Below are positions 13,789 through 14,155 of a stretch of DNA of 14,155 nucleotides, one piece after another (the first letter of the stretch is position 1; each line of letters starts with the position of its first letter). The notes below the pieces were generated by a model that searched no databases, was not told the origin of the DNA, and saw only the letters and a list, made by a program, of their open reading frames with translations. Location of the stretch: contig JBBQUN010000112.1 in NCBI GenBank assembly GCA_038212405.1, positions 1 to 14,155 on the forward strand, written 5' to 3'. The DNA comes from JBBQUN01 sp038212405 (GTDB lineage: Bacteria; Actinomycetota; Acidimicrobiia; Acidimicrobiales; SZUA-35). The position numbers were made by a program, and so were the translations under genes.

Positions 13789-13820
13789 CAGTTCAACGGG
13801 TCATCAGTTCAACGGGTCAT
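13789..13820. repeat. Perfect 16-bp tandem duplication upstream of fliM
   Basis: CAGTTCAACGGGTCAT occurs at 13789-13804 and again immediately at 13805-13820 with no mismatch. It lies just upstream of the fliM ATG and overlaps the alternative TTG start. On the fliM strand each unit begins ATG ACC CGT TGA, a four-codon mini-frame. It may be a paired protein-binding site or a recent slippage duplication. Confidence 0.85.
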
Positions 13821-13872
13821 ACGCCGCATCGTTCTCGCTCTACGACACTCCCCAACCGTGGTGGGTAGCAGG

Positions 13873-13900
13873 CAAGAAGCGCGATGCAACCGTCTTCTTG
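13873..13900. promoter_or_regulatory. Spaced inverted repeat in the fliM/sigma factor intergenic region
   Basis: CAAGAAG (13873-13879) and CTTCTTG (13894-13900) are perfect 7-bp inverted arms separated by 14 nt. Their centres are 21 bp apart, about two helical turns. This spacing and the position between divergent flagellar genes suit binding by a dimeric regulator, but no cognate protein is known here. It could also be chance. Confidence 0.3.
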
Positions 13901-13941
13901 TGAGTGGAGGTACCTGCTTCAACATGATTCATCTGCCCTAA

Positions 13942-13969
13942 AACAAGCAAATAGCTCAATCAACAAGCA
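13942..13969. promoter_or_regulatory. Direct repeat in an AT-richer stretch upstream of the sigma factor gene
   Basis: AACAAGCA occurs at 13942-13949 and 13962-13969, a 20-bp period in a stretch clearly richer in A/T than its surroundings (about 13936-13970). This is the likeliest site of the divergent promoters, but neither a clear sigma-70 type pair nor a TAAA-N15-GCCGATAA flagellar promoter can be seen. The repeats could be activator sites. Confidence 0.3.
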
Positions 13970-13988
13970 GGGCGTCCGAAGGAGCAGC

Positions 13989-14009
13989 ATGAACCTGGAG
14001 GACGCATGA
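13989..14009 (+). CDS. Candidate six-codon leader ORF ahead of the sigma factor gene
   Basis: ATG at 13989 opens a frame of six codons (MNLEDA) ending in TGA 14007-14009. GAAGGAG lies 4 nt upstream, a better ribosome site than most in the operon. Its TGA overlaps the sigma factor ATG (ATGA, 14006-14009), the arrangement typical of translational coupling, and the GGAGG for the sigma gene lies inside it. Whether it is translated is unknown. Confidence 0.35.
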   Translation: MNLEDA

Positions 14010-14155
14010 CATCTCTGACGATCACCGCCGAGCAGCGCGCAATGGTGGAGAAGAACCTGCCGCTGGTCGAGCACATCGTGTCACGACTGGCCGCCCGCTT
14101 CGCATCGAACTACTCCCGCGAAGACTTGGTGCAAACCGGCACGATCGGTCTCATC
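14006..14155 (+). CDS. Sigma-70 family RNA polymerase sigma factor, probably flagellar (FliA/WhiG/SigF type), 3' end outside window
   Basis: Fifty codons are present before the window ends. The sequence begins MTSLTITAEQRAMVEKNLPL and continues LVEHIVSRLAARFASNYSRE-DLVQTGTIGLI. This matches sigma-70 region 2 start, where the pattern LV..iv.rla.rf......dDLvq.G.iGLi binds the RNA polymerase clamp. The GGAGG at 13997-14001 sits 4 nt before ATG 14006. The location, divergent from a flagellar operon, suggests a FliA-type sigma that transcribes late flagellar genes. A stress-type SigF/SigB sigma has a similar region 2, and the part needed to tell them apart is missing. Confidence 0.85.
   Translation, partial: MTSLTITAEQRAMVEKNLPLVEHIVSRLAARFASNYSREDLVQTGTIGLI

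Noticed and set aside
13750..13941. Plus-strand open frame of 63 codons in the regulatory region
   Set aside because: No ribosome site, no motif, and it runs through the tandem repeat and the candidate operators.

Overview
The window is GC-rich, densely coding bacterial DNA. It most likely comes from a flagellated actinobacterium, and the Acidimicrobiia (an Ilumatobacter-like organism) are my best guess. Three things support this: a WS/DGAT wax ester/triacylglycerol synthase, a DUF3068 (PorA-family) protein, and a flagellar export operon ending in fliW-csrA. The taxonomic guess is inference from gene content, not from a marker gene.

Layout. Positions 1-2013 (minus strand) hold one uninterrupted reading frame that runs off the left edge. 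It encodes two WS/DGAT acyltransferase domains fused head to tail. Divergent from it, 2159-3181 (plus) encodes a DUF3068 protein with a membrane segment at each end. A perfect 9-bp hairpin at 3170-3200 lies between this gene and the convergent end of the flagellar operon.

Positions 3199-13751 (all minus strand) form a tightly packed flagellar operon. In transcription order it reads fliM (interrupted), fliN, fliO, fliP, fliQ, fliR, flhB, flhA, an flhF-like gene, a small two-helix membrane protein, fliW and csrA. FliM and FliN form the switch complex (C-ring). FliO, FliP, FliQ, FliR, FlhB and FlhA form the export gate of the flagellar type III secretion apparatus. The FlhF-like protein resembles the flagellar placement GTPase. 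FliW and CsrA form the partner switch that couples flagellin level to translation. Most junctions are 0-8 nt or overlaps, which implies translational coupling.

A divergent regulatory region of roughly 240 bp (13752-13988) holds a perfect 16-bp tandem duplication, a spaced inverted repeat and a spaced direct repeat. It separates the operon from a plus-strand sigma-70-family gene beginning at 14006, probably the flagellar sigma factor, which runs off the right edge behind a six-codon leader ORF.

The most unusual points are: (1) the fused double WS/DGAT, whose first domain has SHxxxDG instead of HHxxxDG; (2) a single in-frame TAA inside fliM that splits a region otherwise aligning to FliM on both sides; (3) an FlhF homologue whose P-loop has lost the lysine and glycines needed to bind GTP, with no flhG beside it; (4) repeats upstream of fliM; and (5) the leader ORF overlapping the sigma factor start.
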